Positions 23,000 to 34,152 of a stretch of 64,000 bases of DNA are shown here, piece after piece. A program made the position numbers and the translations under genes. The stretch lies in assembly GCA_964034945.1 (NCBI GenBank), contig OZ035961.1, positions 28,497,684 to 28,561,683 on the forward strand, read 5' to 3'. The notes beneath the pieces were generated by a model. The model made no database searches. It saw only the letters and a program-made list of their open reading frames with translations, and was not told where the DNA came from. Numbering within the stretch: position 1 is the first letter of the stretch; every line of letters begins with the position of its first letter. The stretch comes from Chrysopilus asiliformis. Its lineage: Eukaryota > Arthropoda > Insecta > Diptera > Rhagionidae.

Positions 23000-24610
23000 G
23001 TTTCTATCTGCCGCCCCGTTCTCGAGTCGGTCTCCGTAGTTTCCTTCTCTACTTTCCTTCTCTAGTAGAGAACCTTATAGTGGCTAAACTCTAAATCAAT
23101 GTTGTGTGCCTATCTATCGGTTTGTTCCTAACTCGAGGGCCAGTGGACCAATTTGGACCAAACTTTAAGGTCAATAGTTTAAGGCTATTCACAAACCTTC
23201 TCTTTAGACATTTTGATCCGATTTTCGTTATTAGACAAATGGTCTCCTAAAGAAAGTTTAAGCCTTGTAGAAACGACCTCCTGTCCCTGTGAGTTTACGC
23301 CGCTGCACCCCTGCACCCCTGCTTTGAATTTTTCGTATTGATCCAGTTTTCAAAACCACGTAAGCTCAGTTGACTTGCGACGCCGCAGAACGAAAAAGCA
23401 CGAAAGCCAAGATAAGAAAGAGAGCTGGGAAGGAGGGGTGGAAAGGAGCGGTTGGGAAGGAGGAAGGAGATTGCAAGGTGAGAGGAAGGTGAGGGGCTTG
23501 GCTCCTGCCAAAAATGATTGAATTTCGAGTCTCTAATTAAATATTATACCAGTAGTTGATTTTGAATTTTATTTTTCATGAGACAAATCTACAAGTAGTA
23601 ATGAAAAAGGTGGATTAACCCTAAACGATTTTATTATTTTATGTCACTGATGGAAATTTTTCAACGGAAATTTTTAACACTTTAGCAGTTTCCTTATCGT
23701 ATATATGTTAGGCGGTAAAATTCAACCAGATTTTATTTGCTTTACGTTCCCGCATTTATTGTATGCCATTTCGTTCGTTTTTAAATTCGTAAATTTACTT
23801 ATTTCCGATAACATTATCTCTCGGATACATGTTAGTAACATTGGAGACTAGCGGCAAAGGTGTTTTATTGGACAGGTACATTTGTAGTACGCCCTAATTG
23901 CGACCTCGTTACTTCGATTCAGTTTGAATTCTTGGGTTCAGTCGGACACTGATGCTGAAAAATGTCCAGATCTCACCTTGATATTTGTTAGTGCGGAAAA
24001 TTCTTATCGTCTGCACTGACAAAGATATTTTATTTCCTTTCGAGGGTTTTTTTTGTGTGACTAGTGCCGTGCGACATATTAAGCTGGAGATTTTCTCGCT
24101 ATATGAGCCAATTATGCTGTCACCTGCGATCGTAAAGAAAATACATAAGGAATTTTCATGGACACTGCATGCGATATGCTATCGCGATGAGGTGTTGCGG
24201 TGCCTTGCATTTCGCTAGGTGGAAAATATAAACTTTAAAGTCCCCAATCGGCATCGGGCGCAATTGATTGAAGCTCTTATTTGTTTTTCGTTCGGCTGGA
24301 AACTGCTTATAGTTTAAATTCGTACAACGAGACATTGTAGGAATTTGTCTCAATTAAATTAGGCAATAGAAATAAACTTTGTAGCGTCGCACTAATTACA
24401 ATTTTTAAGAAGATTTTAAGCTCTGTGAAACAAGTTGATTTGTAAGAAAAGATTTGTTTCTGACTGAGGTTTTTCAAAGAAGAAATTTTGGGTTAAGTCG
24501 GTGACGAGGAAACAATGCGGTTCGAGATATGACGGATCATTTGATAGTGTACATGAAAAACCCTGTATGAAAGTATAGGAAAATCCCAAATTTCCCAATT
24601 GCAATCAAAC
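23000..24610. other. non-genic stretch with a purine-rich patch
   Basis: No gene is supported. About 23400-23510 is unusually G/A-rich on the plus strand (GGGAAGGAGGAAGGAG and similar), preceded by a duplicated CTGCACCCC. The region 23820-24350 is of mixed composition, with a 77-codon frame of no recognisable family. Confidence 0.4.
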
Positions 24611-24611
24611 A

Positions 24612-25222
24612 GGAGTGGTATTCCGTAACTTGATTCAAGCGTTTGTTTCGAGTTAGAAGTAGGGATGTCAAAATTTTGAAAAAAACCGGTTTTCGGTTAA
24701 ACCGGTTTTTAAGACTTCGGTTTAAACCGGACCGGTTTAACCGGGTCCAAAAAACCGGTTATTAAAACACCGAAAAACCGTTTTGTTCAAATTGGGTAGG
24801 TTAGGTCTTAGACACAACAAATACACTATAATACGAACAAAAGACGTGAAATGCCATATAATCCATTAAGAGGCCATAAATGGCACATACAATATTGTAT
24901 TTGGTCTAGAGTGGCTAAAAAGAAGTGTTTCTAACAAACCAGTTGCACGAAAATTGGTTTAAAATTATTTTTCCATACAAAAAAGAATGATCGGGTATAA
25001 CCGTGCAAAAAAAAACACCGAAAAAAACCGGTTAACCGAAGCAAAAACACCGGGTAACCGGTTTAACCGGTTCTTTTTTGACATCCCTAGTTAGAAGAAC
25101 AAGAAGTATTCGCTGTCTCGGCTCCTCTCTGTCATTTATTTCGGTCAAAACAGAGACAGTGAATACTTCTTGTTCTTCTAACTCGAAACAAACGCTTGAA
25201 ACAAGTTACGGAATATCATTCC
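24612..25222. mobile_element. about 173-bp foldback element split by a hAT-like insertion
   Basis: The left arm GTATTCCGTAACTTG…TTTCGAGTTAGAAG (24612-24659) pairs with the right arm ending at 25222 (CTTCTAACTCGAAACAAACG…ACGGAATATCATTCC). The left arm resumes at 25098 with AACAAGAAGTATTCGCTGTC, which pairs with GACAGTGAATACTTCTTGTT. Removing the inserted 430-bp element and one 8-bp duplication restores a continuous palindrome. Confidence 0.8.
24660..25089. mobile_element. hAT-like MITE with 8-bp duplication GTTAGAAG
   Basis: The terminal inverted repeat TAGGGATGTCAAAA / TTTTGACATCCCTA is flanked by GTTAGAAG on both sides (24652-24659, 25090-25097). An 8-bp duplication and a (C/T)AGGG terminus are typical of the hAT superfamily. 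The interior is packed with AACCGG/CCGGTT words (for example GGTTAAACCGG, CCGGTTTAACCGG), so it could fold extensively. It is non-coding and inserted in a foldback whose opposite arm keeps the empty site. Confidence 0.88.
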
Positions 25223-25410
25223 AGTATTATACATATCTCTTTTACGGTACTTCTTCTTCCCTTCTACCCGCACCTCTAGCTATATATCGATTGTGAACCA
25301 TGAATGAATTGCGACATTTCTAAGGTTTTGTTAAAACCCATCAACAGCTGAGGCTGTGGGGTCTAGACTAATACCGATTGCCAAAAATTTGGAGAGATTA
25401 TAATCACATT

Positions 25411-25901
25411 GAGGGTATTCACAATCCTCTTCGGTATTCGGTATTCGGGATTTTCGGTAATATTAAAAGACTGAAAATATTCTGCTGTGAACATCCCACA
25501 GCACAGATTTCAGAACAGCGCTTTTATTTGATACGTGACCAAATCATGAACTGCGAATTTGATTGTAAAATATATCACATACCTTTAAATCCATGTTTGA
25601 TGTATTCTTTTGAATTTCTATTGTGGCAACGGCTATCAAAATTGAAAAAAATTGCAGTCCGATGAGATAAACAGCGAAAAAATTTGACAACTAAAAACAT
25701 TACTAGCGCCACTCGCGGTTGATTCTTGATACCGAATACCGAGGCTGAAAAACACGACTCGAGGCATGTATACAATTACCGAATCCGGTAATTCATTTTT
25801 ACATGAACCAAGTTACCGTCTCGGTAAAAATCTGCTAAATTTGACTGAATTACCGCGCGGTAAATTTACCCGCATTTTAAAAGAGGACTGTGAATTCCCT
25901 C
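25411..25901. mobile_element. MITE, TIR GAGGGTATTCACAATCCTC
   Basis: Left GAGGGTATTCACAATCCTCT, right end reverse complement GAGGGAATTCACAGTCCTCT. ATT flanks both ends (25408-25410, 25902-25904). Near both termini are stacked CGGTATTCGG / ACCGAATACCGA words, and near the right end further ACCG…CGGT palindromes. A 95-codon frame inside has no recognisable domain. Confidence 0.7.
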
Positions 25902-25963
25902 ATTATGAAATTTTAGGGCTTATTATTTTTGTTTCTCTCGAAACCATTATTATAAAATTTCAT

Positions 25964-26453
25964 TAAAAACATAACAAAAGCTATAATTGCCAATCTGACA
26001 ATTATTGAAAACCCGTATGGTGATATTCGTATCAAAATTCGAACAGTTGTATCAAAACTCCACTTTGAAGTTAAACTTTTCAATAAATTTTTTTAAAATT
26101 TATTCCAATCGCATTTTGATGTATAGGAGTTTTATGTAGAATCATATCCTTGCACTTTTTTGATAAGATGCACCGTTTTGGAGATATTCGCAAAAAACGT
26201 TTTCGTTCGTAGAACATAGCCTTGCATTTTACGAAAAACCAATCTGCGTAAAATTACAAGTCTCTAGCTCAATCCGTTCGCCCGCAATCCGCGCCACAGA
26301 CGGACAGACGGACGGACATGCAGAATTCAATTTTTTTTATCATTCTAAACACACTGGTGTAATTCATTTTTGTGTGTGATGACAGGATCTTGGCGTTGCA
26401 AACAGTAAGGCAAATTTAATATACCCTTTTGTTTCACCATACGGGTATAAAAA
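25964..26453 (-). repeat. family A interspersed repeat, copy 2
   Basis: Reverse-complement copy of 5407-6005. The GGGTATA…CATACGGGTATA hairpin end is at the right and AACAAAAGCTATAATTGCC at the left. The CCGTCTGT array is reduced to a few units (26297-26320), and the block between array and 3' end is shortened. Confidence 0.85.
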
Positions 26454-28032
26454 CCTTATGTGGTGATTGCGCTAGAAAATAATAAAAAAATCTTTTTTCA
26501 AATATGGTTGAGGTGTTCTTCCGTCCGCTAAAATGGTAGGCAATTTTGTGGGAGGCTAATAAATGTATTTAAAGTGGTCCTAGACCTTTTGTTAGTTATT
26601 ATTACAGGTCAAGTCGTGTCAGTCATTTAGAAATTTATTGTTTCAAATTTTATTGGATTTTTTTTTGTTAGTGGGAGCCAATAATCGAGATTGTTATATA
26701 TGGCTATAGATTTCCTTTAAAGTTTCTCGCCGCTAACGGACTGCGGTGTAATACGATCGAATTGATTTTTTTTAGTTAATAAATCCACAGAAAACTTGAA
26801 AGCGTATGGGACTGGCTATAAGGGGTTAGCTAAATTGGTTATGGTTGGTCCCTCACCGAGATGATTGATATTAATGCTGTCTGACCCAACAATCTTGTCG
26901 AATACTAAATTATGTTCTGTGGCATTTGTAACGATGTGGGAATAGATTAGCACCTTCGTATATTCGTGCTGGTTAAATTGATTCTCTTCTGCTCAAAAGA
27001 GTTTTATTCTGTTTTGCTGTAGATCCAAAAACCCCATAAATTTATGTTAATACGATTTTTATACAAGCACACAAAATCATGCACTTGTTGTTAACTCAGT
27101 GGGTGCCGTAAATTTTATTGCCAATTTTTCATAAAAGAATTTAATTTTTGAAAAAGATTTCAGTTATGCATTTTGTAATCACTTTAAATCGCTACTTTAT
27201 TTTGAATTTAATATTATTTATTATTATTGTAATTTTCTAAATTTGATTTTTCATTTGAAAGTCGAATTGATGTGAGGATTTAGTTTAATACGATGATTCA
27301 AGGGGAATTTCAAGTAGGCACCTAAATCAAAAGTCAATCTTCATTTTATAAATTTTATCTAGTTGTGAGCGTAAAATATTACTTTTACTGAAGATTTCTA
27401 AATTTAAAAATATCTCTAATTTCGCAGAAAGTATTGATGTTCGCGTTAAAAATAAAATATTGAAAAAAATTGCTTTCTGCCAGTTGTTGAAATATAATTT
27501 GATGCGTTAATTTATCTTTAAAAAAAAAACGCTTATCGAAAGTCTTTTAAATATTTTTTTTTGTTTCAGATTATCAAACGATTTGGAGTAAACATTTTTG
27601 AATCGTAAGTATTGGAGAAAAATCTTTCTTTTGATTATTGTTTTAAAACTACCGGGACATTGAAACTATTTTCTAGCAGTTTTTTGAATTTTTTCTTTGT
27701 TGAAGCTTTTAGATTACCTAGTATTTTTTTTACCAAAATAGACTATTTAACAGAATTTTGCACACATTTTTTTTAGTAAGACATGGCGTCATATTTTTCT
27801 AAAGAGATAATTACTTCAACCTCAACTGGTTGTTATAAATTGACCGTTCCAGAGTTTTTTCCATTCATTCTTAGTACGATAACTAGAAAAAAAGTTTTTT
27901 TTTGGTGACAAAAGGGCGACGGCGTCGTCAAATCAAACCCTCAAAAAGTACAAAACATGTACGCGGTTACGCTTCTCTGGAATTTGTGAGGTTTTTATTT
28001 GAAAAGTATATTTGATTTGAAGTTCCAAAATT
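26454..28032. other. AT-rich non-genic stretch
   Basis: No gene beyond the weak exon-like segment at 27570-27604. No transposon ends were recognised. Confidence 0.4.
27570..27604 (+). other. exon-like 35-nt segment between strong splice signals
   Basis: A pyrimidine tract ending TTTTTTTTTGTTTCAG is followed by 35 bases open in one frame (IIKRFGVNIFE) and then by GTAAGTATT, a near-perfect donor. Either a microexon or a chance pairing of sites. Nothing else ties it to a gene. The plus-strand FERM exon begins 31 kb downstream, so it could only be an upstream non-coding exon of that gene or part of another one. Confidence 0.2.
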
Positions 28033-28035
28033 TTT

Positions 28036-28602
28036 TATACCCGTATGGTGAAACCAAAGGGTACATTAGATTTGCCTTACCGTTTGTAACGCCAAGATCC
28101 CGTCATCACACAAAAAAATGAATTACAACAGTGTGTTTAGAATGATGAAAAAAGTTGAATTTAGCATGTCCGTCCGTCCGTCCGTCTGTCCGTCTGTCCG
28201 TGTGTCTGTGGCGCGGATTGCGGGCGCACGGATTGAGCTAGAGACTTGAAATTTTGCACAGATCCGTTTTTCGTAAAATGTGAGGCTAATTTCGTTAATG
28301 GGCAAAAATGGACCATTAGAATACGAACGAAAACGAACGAAAACGGTTTTTGTGAATATCTCGAAAACGGTGCATCTTATCAAAAAAGTGCATCTCATAA
28401 CTAAAGTTATTTAGGATATGATTCTACATAAAACTCCCATAGATCAAAATTCGATTGGAATAAATTTAAAAAAATCTTATTGGAAAGTTTGACTTCAAAG
28501 TGGAATTTTGGTACAACTGTTCGAATTTTGATCGAATATCACCAATATCACCATTGGTCTCCAATGATTGCCAGATTGGCAATTATAGCTTTTGTTATGT
28601 TT
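28036..28602 (+). repeat. family A interspersed repeat, copy 3
   Basis: Starts with the TATACCCGTATGG…GGGTACATT hairpin and ends GGCAATTATAGCTTTTGTTA. It has a short CCGTCCGTCTGT array at 28167-28208. It carries a small tandem slip, CGAACGAAAACGAACGAAAACG (about 28324-28345), absent from the other copies. Non-coding. Confidence 0.85.
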
Positions 28603-29723
28603 ACCTTTTGAAAAACTTCTACAAAAAAGTGTTCTAAGTCTTTTGTGTAGTGTTCTAGAAAAACTTTCCTTTAAGGGATTGTTTTATAAATTTTTCAGTT
28701 GTGAAATTTTTTTCGAACAATTTTGGATTAAACCAAAATGTATGCCTGTGGCTTGTGGTGGACATTTTTTTGGGGTTTTGAAGGAACAAAATACATACAT
28801 TTTAATTTTTTATATAGAAAACCCCAAAGAAAAGTCAAGACAAACATTTTTTCCTGTGATGGGTTTTTGACTTACAATATTTTGGGCTTCACCAAACTTT
28901 TATGATTTTGTGTTAGGTATCAAAACGTCTTAAATATACGGATGCATGTAAATTTTTGCAAAAATTATACATTTAAACGTAGTACTAGCTCTCAAACCAA
29001 ATTATACTCTTTTTCTACGCTGTTTTATAAACATTTTATTAAATTTTTGTTTTTGTCTATCACATATTATTAAAGGAATGACTCTTTTTAAAAGCTTTTA
29101 TTTATCTCGCTTTTTTGTCTGTTTGTATGCCAGGATCAAATCATGTAATCCAATTTTGACCTACTTTCACTTATCCGATTACTTGAAATTTTGCACCTAT
29201 ACGTAACTCCGGTGGCAATACATTATATTCACTACTTCGTCCTTGTAGGGAATACAGAAGGTCATGTTAGGATAACGTGATTATCCTTTTCCTCAAATTT
29301 TCCGGAAAAATTTCATCTGGGGATTTTGGGGTCGCTGAATCCGTTTCTGGAACCAAAAACTCCATAAGAATATTTCAAAAACAAGGATCTTTGAAGACTA
29401 TATATTCGAAGACTATATACAAGTATATATATACAGCCTTGGCCAAAAGTATTGAGCACCCTGTAAATTTTACTAATATACAAAATCTAATGCTCCAAAT
29501 CAATCGTATTGTTTATTAAAGTTTTGTCGGCATCTAAAAAATAAAATTTAAACAATAGTCAAGTGGCTGGTTAGTAACAAAACATCTAGAACCTTAAAAA
29601 TTTGCTTTTGTGGTGTTTTTTGATATCCGATTAGTTCGCTTTCTCAGCTCGCTGTGAAGACATACAGCTGTGTAGTGCCTTGAAGTGATTTTTTTTCAAT
29701 AAATTAAATATTTTAATGTAAAT

Positions 29724-30196
29724 ATGGCGAAAAAAAGATAACTGACATTGCAACAGCGGGGAGAAATTCAACTTTTGAAGCAGCAAGGCAAGTCCCAAGT
29801 GGAAATTTCTAAAACCGTTAAATTTTCGCGTCGAGCTGTGCAATATGTTATCGAGCGGTTCGAAAAGACTGGGTCGCATAAAAATAGACACAGATCTGGA
29901 CGAAAACGAATTACTAGAGATCGTGAAGACAGAATATTAGTAAGGGATTCACTGAAAAATAGGAGAAAAACGTCTTTCGAGCTCGCTGCTGATTTTTCAG
30001 TAACAATTAAAAAGCCAATATCTGCCAGGACGACACGAAGAAGACTGCAGAAAGCTGGTCTAAAAGGCTGCAAAGCCAGGAAGAAGCCGTGGCTTTCCGA
30101 AAAAAACAAAAAGGCTCGCTTCCAATGGGCTCTAAAACACAAAAGTTTAACCGAGCAAGATTGGTCAAATATTCTATTGTCGGACGAATCAAACTT
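29724..30196 (+). pseudogene. Tc1-like transposase, 5' fragment (left arm)
   Basis: ATG at 29724 gives MAKKR followed at once by TAA. The frame then continues as LTLQQRGEIQLLKQQGKSQ and a first helix-turn-helix, a basic GRKR-type linker (RHRSGRKR), a second helix-turn-helix (SARTTRRRLQKAGLKG) and the start of the catalytic core at DWSNILLSDESNF. That Asp is the first of the DDE triad. The second Asp and the final acidic residue are absent because the copy stops at the palindrome centre. Length is about 158 codons against some 340 for a complete Tc1 transposase. It is inactive as a recombinase, though a DNA-binding fragment is conceivable if initiation bypassed the stop. The apparent 228-codon frame runs on into the antisense of the other arm. 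Confidence 0.9.
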
Positions 30197-30244
30197 CGAA
30201 AATAATGTTTTTCTACAGAAAAAGGAATTATTTTACTCCCCTGA

Positions 30245-30717
30245 AAGTTTGATTCGTCCGACCATAGAATATTTGACCAATCTTGCTCGGTTAAACTTTT
30301 GTGTTTTAGAGCCCATTGGAAGCGAGCCTTTTTGTTTTTTTCGGAAAGCCACGGCTTCTTCCTGGCTTTGCAGCCTTTTAGACCAGCTTTCTGCAGTCTT
30401 CTTCGTGTCGTCCTGGCAGATATTGGCTTTTTAATTGTTACTGAAAAATCAGCAGCGAGCTCGAAAGACGTTTTTCTCCTATTTTTCAGTGAATCCCTTA
30501 CTAATATTCTGTCTTCACGATCTATAGTAAGTCGTTTTCGTCCAGATCTGTGTCTATTTTTATGCGATCCAGTCTTCTCGAACCGTTCGATAACATATTG
30601 CACAGCTCGACGCGAACATTTGACGGTTTTAGAAATTTGCACTTGGGACTTGCCTTGCTGCTTCAAAAGTTGAATTTCTATCCGCTGTTGCAATGTCAGT
30701 TATCTTTTTTTCGCCAT
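30245..30717 (-). pseudogene. Tc1-like transposase, 5' fragment (right arm)
   Basis: Mirror copy of the left-arm fragment, starting at 30717 on the minus strand. It carries the same early stop after MAKKR, and then the same two helix-turn-helix segments with a few substitutions (for example KSQVQISKTVKCS against KSQVEISKTVKFS; NILWSDESNF against NILLSDESNF). The shared stop implies that the parent copy was already dead, or that the first codons are not used, before the duplication. Truncated after the first catalytic Asp. Confidence 0.9.
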
Positions 30718-31199
30718 ATTTACATTAAAATATTTAATTTATTGAAAAAAAATCACTTCAAGGCACTACACAACTGTATGTCTTCACAGCGAGCTGAGAA
30801 AGCGAACTAATCGGATATCAAAAAACACCACAAAAGCAAATTTTTAAGGTTCTAGATGTTTTGTTACTATCCAGCCACTTGACTATTGTTTAAATTTTAT
30901 TTTTTAGATGCCGACAAAACTTTAATAAACAATACGATTGATTTGGAGCATTAGATTTTGTATATTAGTAAAATTTACAGGGTGCTCAATACTTTTGGCC
31001 AAGGCTGTATATTGGAACAAAAATCATGTTGAATTTTTAGTCTATAAATCGAGTACAAAATGACTAAATTAAAAAAAAAATAAAAAAAAAATAAAAAAAA
31101 ACGTTTATATAAAAAAAATGAACTAAAAAGGAACAAATATTTTTTGTTGTCGCTGTATATCAGAAATAAAAGCGAGATAAACGTTTTATTTATTTTTAT

Positions 31200-34010
31200 G
31201 CTCTTGTAAGAGGTTATGAGAGCATAAAAAAGTTTTTTCTTAAATTTACATAAAAGCTTTTTTTAATATTTTTTTTTACAATTTGCACACCTGTCTAAAA
31301 TCTTTAAATTTACTCTTGAATTTAATACTATTTTTTGGCTTCATATTTCTTCAAAACTGCAATGTAAATTTTCGACAATCGTTTACCAGATTCTTATCTA
31401 AACTTTCTCATTCTTGTGTGAAATTTGTTTGAAGTTTTTCTTTTTTAACAATGCAGCAAGAGTTTTGGCCATAAAAGTTATTCTAGTCAGACCTTTGGCT
31501 GATTTTCTTCTTACATATTACAGTTGCAACCAGAGTTCTTGGAATATGGGAAAGAATTTTGTTTTGTTATCGGTGACAATATGCAAAAATATGCAACACA
31601 AATCTCTTCTGGTCTGCTGATATCATCAGGAGCCATTGACTCGACAACCGAAAAGAGTTGTACACGTGAAAGTAAACGTGACCGAGGCCAATGCTCTGTT
31701 AAAAGGTGCCATACAAAAGTTCGTTACACTATTTACACTTCTTGCACGGTTATAAAAGAAGAAAAACGACGAAAAATAACAGAACAACGGTCAATTCAAT
31801 TGGTTTTGGTCCACATGCATCCGATTCGACGACATCGACAGACAAGAGTCATGGTTGGTGTGCGTTTCGCTGCAACTTACGTGAACTGAACAGGTAATGC
31901 AACGGCAATACGGTTTAGGTCTTAGGTCCAATGATTGTCCAATATCTACAGATGTGGAACCTTACCTTGTTCTGTCTTACCTGTACATTAACTGCAATTT
32001 CCCCCAATGGTTTGTCCAGATTTGGTTTTTTTGGTCCAGTGCTACATGTTATCTTATAGATGCCTGATGATTCTCGTTGTTTATTGTGTGTTGTTTTTTT
32101 TCCTGGTGTTGTTTTTAATTTAACGGTGACCTCTCGGCAAAGATCTCTAACCCGGGGATACCGGACCGGTACAAGGTAGAAACGCTTCTCCGTTTTTTTT
32201 TGGCCAGAAATATAACAAGACACGTTCAAATACACATATGTGAAAAAATTAGTGCTCCATCAACCGGAAAAAGTTGCATAACACATGCCAACTAACTGAA
32301 TCTTCTTGGTTCTGGTCGAGATGAAGATTAAGATTGTGATTCAGATCCAGATCGCCGCGAGAGTAGCAGAATATAGTAGCTTAGGCTGGTAGGTAAAATC
32401 TTTCCGGGCGAAAGGTATAGGTAGAGGTACCAATATGACTTGAGAGTGAAGAACTGAACTCTCCCGCTGGCCTCCGCATGATATGGTAACCGTATATACA
32501 AAATTACCTGGAAGAATAAAAGAAAGATCTTTAGTGTCTTCATCTTAATCTTGAGAAGCGCGTCGTCAATCAATTGGCGAGCATGGCAGCTTAACAGAGT
32601 GGTCATCAAAAACGGGGGAAAAGTAATCAAAAAGTAACAGTAACTCTCGGTATCCGCGATTAACATTTGTTTGTTCCTTATAAATGGTAAGAACAGTTAG
32701 TCGCAGAGGTGAGACGTAGGAGAAACGTTCCAGAGATCTCCCGGCGAAGCGATCGCGCGGTGGGAACATCACAGACTCTTTTGCCAAAGTTGTGGATAAA
32801 AAAAAATTGGTCAAATTGGGCAAATTGGTTTGAGGTTAAGATTATTCTTACGGGAAGACAACCGAATGCAAAGAGAAACGGGAAGGGGATAGATATCTAA
32901 GAAACTGTGTTGTTTAAGCTTCTGTTAACTGTACCGTTTCATGAATGAGTGGACTGTGGTCTGAGGTCCGGACAATGTTTTCGGTTTGTCGGATGTCTCT
33001 GCCTCTTTGAAAGATTCTTCTTTTCTTTCTGTTGAGATTATGTAACTAACCTAACCGACAGATTGCCACATAATAATGGATCGGATCGGATTAGGTCTTC
33101 AGGTCTTACTGTATACTGGAAAATGGCGTGAGCCATCAATGTGCACCGCATTTATCTAATTTTGGTTTTGGTTTTGGATGAATCAACCGAAGGGCAATCA
33201 TGGCGCGAATGATCTAAAGGTGATGCTGCTGATCAGATGATCGCGGACGATCAGATGAGCTAACAATGTTATAACATGACCATTGGGCAAAAACAAAAGA
33301 AGAATGTTTAGTTGGTTAAAACGGAACCGCTGACATAAAAAAAAACCGATGAAGAATTCACAGGTTTTACGTTTTATGCTGTAGATCGAGAGACCTCTAA
33401 TTATGCTTAAGATTAATATCATTGTTGTTGATTGGACTTTTGCGGGAATATCAATTGCCACCTCCAAAATTTTCTCGTTTTTTCCGCATTAGTTGAAATA
33501 TCATGCATAGTGAAATGGGGAGCGATAGGTGGATAATTAAAACAGGGAAAAAATTGGGCACGTTTCGGTTCGTTGAAAGAAGCGTTTCTCATTAAATTGG
33601 AAATTTTTTAGCTAACACGGCGTTATATATAACTTTTGGACATGTTAATTTAACTAACGCGGCTGTTTATGTATTCTAGAAATGTTAGAATAAAAGCTGA
33701 ATTCATTTTGGGGATAATAAATTTTTGGGCACATGTTAACTTGTATATTTTTTGCAAAATAGTTTTTTTTACATAAATAGAATTTGAAGAATTTTCATTC
33801 TTTGGTTCAACGTGGGTGGGTTTACTAATTAAACAATGGGAGATAATTTTTAATATTTTTTCTGTGTCTTGATTAAATATGTTTTCGTAAATAAATTCTT
33901 TAAAAATTTGAAAAAACTGTTTTCATGTGTTAAACATTAAAAATCTGACAAGGTTGGAGAGTTCGTAAAAATAAATTATGAAACTATGTTGGAACAATGA
34001 TTTTCCTTTG
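31200..34010. other. apparently unique stretch, no firm gene
   Basis: It matches no repeat in the window and is more balanced in composition from about 31600 to 33500. Unassigned open frames are at 31524-31889 (+) and 31915-32235 (-). On the minus strand, 32508-32543 reads MKTLKIFLLFFQ directly before a GTAATT donor, the form of a short first exon encoding a signal-peptide start, and a possible TATA word lies at 32677-32685. None is recognised or corroborated. Confidence 0.3.
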
Positions 34011-34016
34011 CCATAA

Positions 34017-34152
34017 CTCTGTGGCAACAAGTCATAAGAGCCTAAGTCGATTTTCAGATCAAGATAAAAAGATCTGTATTTACTTTAATAGACAGAGCAA
34101 TTTGGCTTAGCCTAAAAGCAGAATTAGGCCCTTATGACTTGTTGCCACAGAA
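34017..34152. repeat. short foldback, arm CTCTGTGGCAACAAGTCATA
   Basis: The left arm (34017-34052) CTCTGTGGCAACAAGTCATAA followed by GAGCCTAA is inverted at 34122-34152 (TTAGGCCCTTATGACTTGTT…CCACAG). Outside the arms, TTTTCCTTTG and CCTTTTTCC words also pair loosely. About 136 bp, non-coding. Probably a small MITE; no duplication was identified. Confidence 0.6.

Larger units (their letters stand above)
29434..31007. mobile_element. 1574-bp palindrome of two tail-to-tail half Tc1-like elements
   Basis: Two arms of exactly equal length (29434-30196 and 30245-31007, 763 bp each) are reverse complements and differ at roughly a dozen positions by eye. The 48-bp spacer is asymmetric. Each outer end is the Tc1-type terminus CAGCCTTGGCCAAAAGTATT, and the whole unit is flanked by TA (29432-29433, 31008-31009), the Tc1/mariner target duplication. 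Both arms are the 5' half of one element; both 3' halves are missing. A unit of this form could be moved in trans because it has two intact-looking termini, and if transcribed it would give a very long hairpin RNA. Confidence 0.92.
29096..31190. repeat. family C repeat, copy 2, split by the Tc1 palindrome
   Basis: The left part (29096-29433) matches 18480-18960 in block order. The right part (31008-31190) has ATCGAGTACAAAATGACTAAAT (compare AATCAAATACAAAATGACTT near 18948) and ends with a word like ATATCAGAAATAAAAGCGAGATAAA, inverted relative to TTTATCTCGCTT at 29101. The same terminal word forms the foldback at 35397-35521. The palindromic element lies between the two parts. Confidence 0.55.

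Noticed and set aside
29748..30693. Two 228-codon transposase frames in opposite directions
   Set aside because: Only the first about 150 codons of each are transposase; the rest is the antisense of the other arm read through the palindrome centre.
31524..31889. A 121-codon plus-strand frame
   Set aside because: No recognisable domain, no clear start context, composition similar to the region; not supported as a gene.
31915..32235. Minus-strand frame with SGIYKITC, like the start of a GIY-YIG endonuclease
   Set aside because: The second half of the motif (YIGQT-type) and downstream catalytic residues are absent, and a GTAAGA site follows soon after; the match is too short to call.
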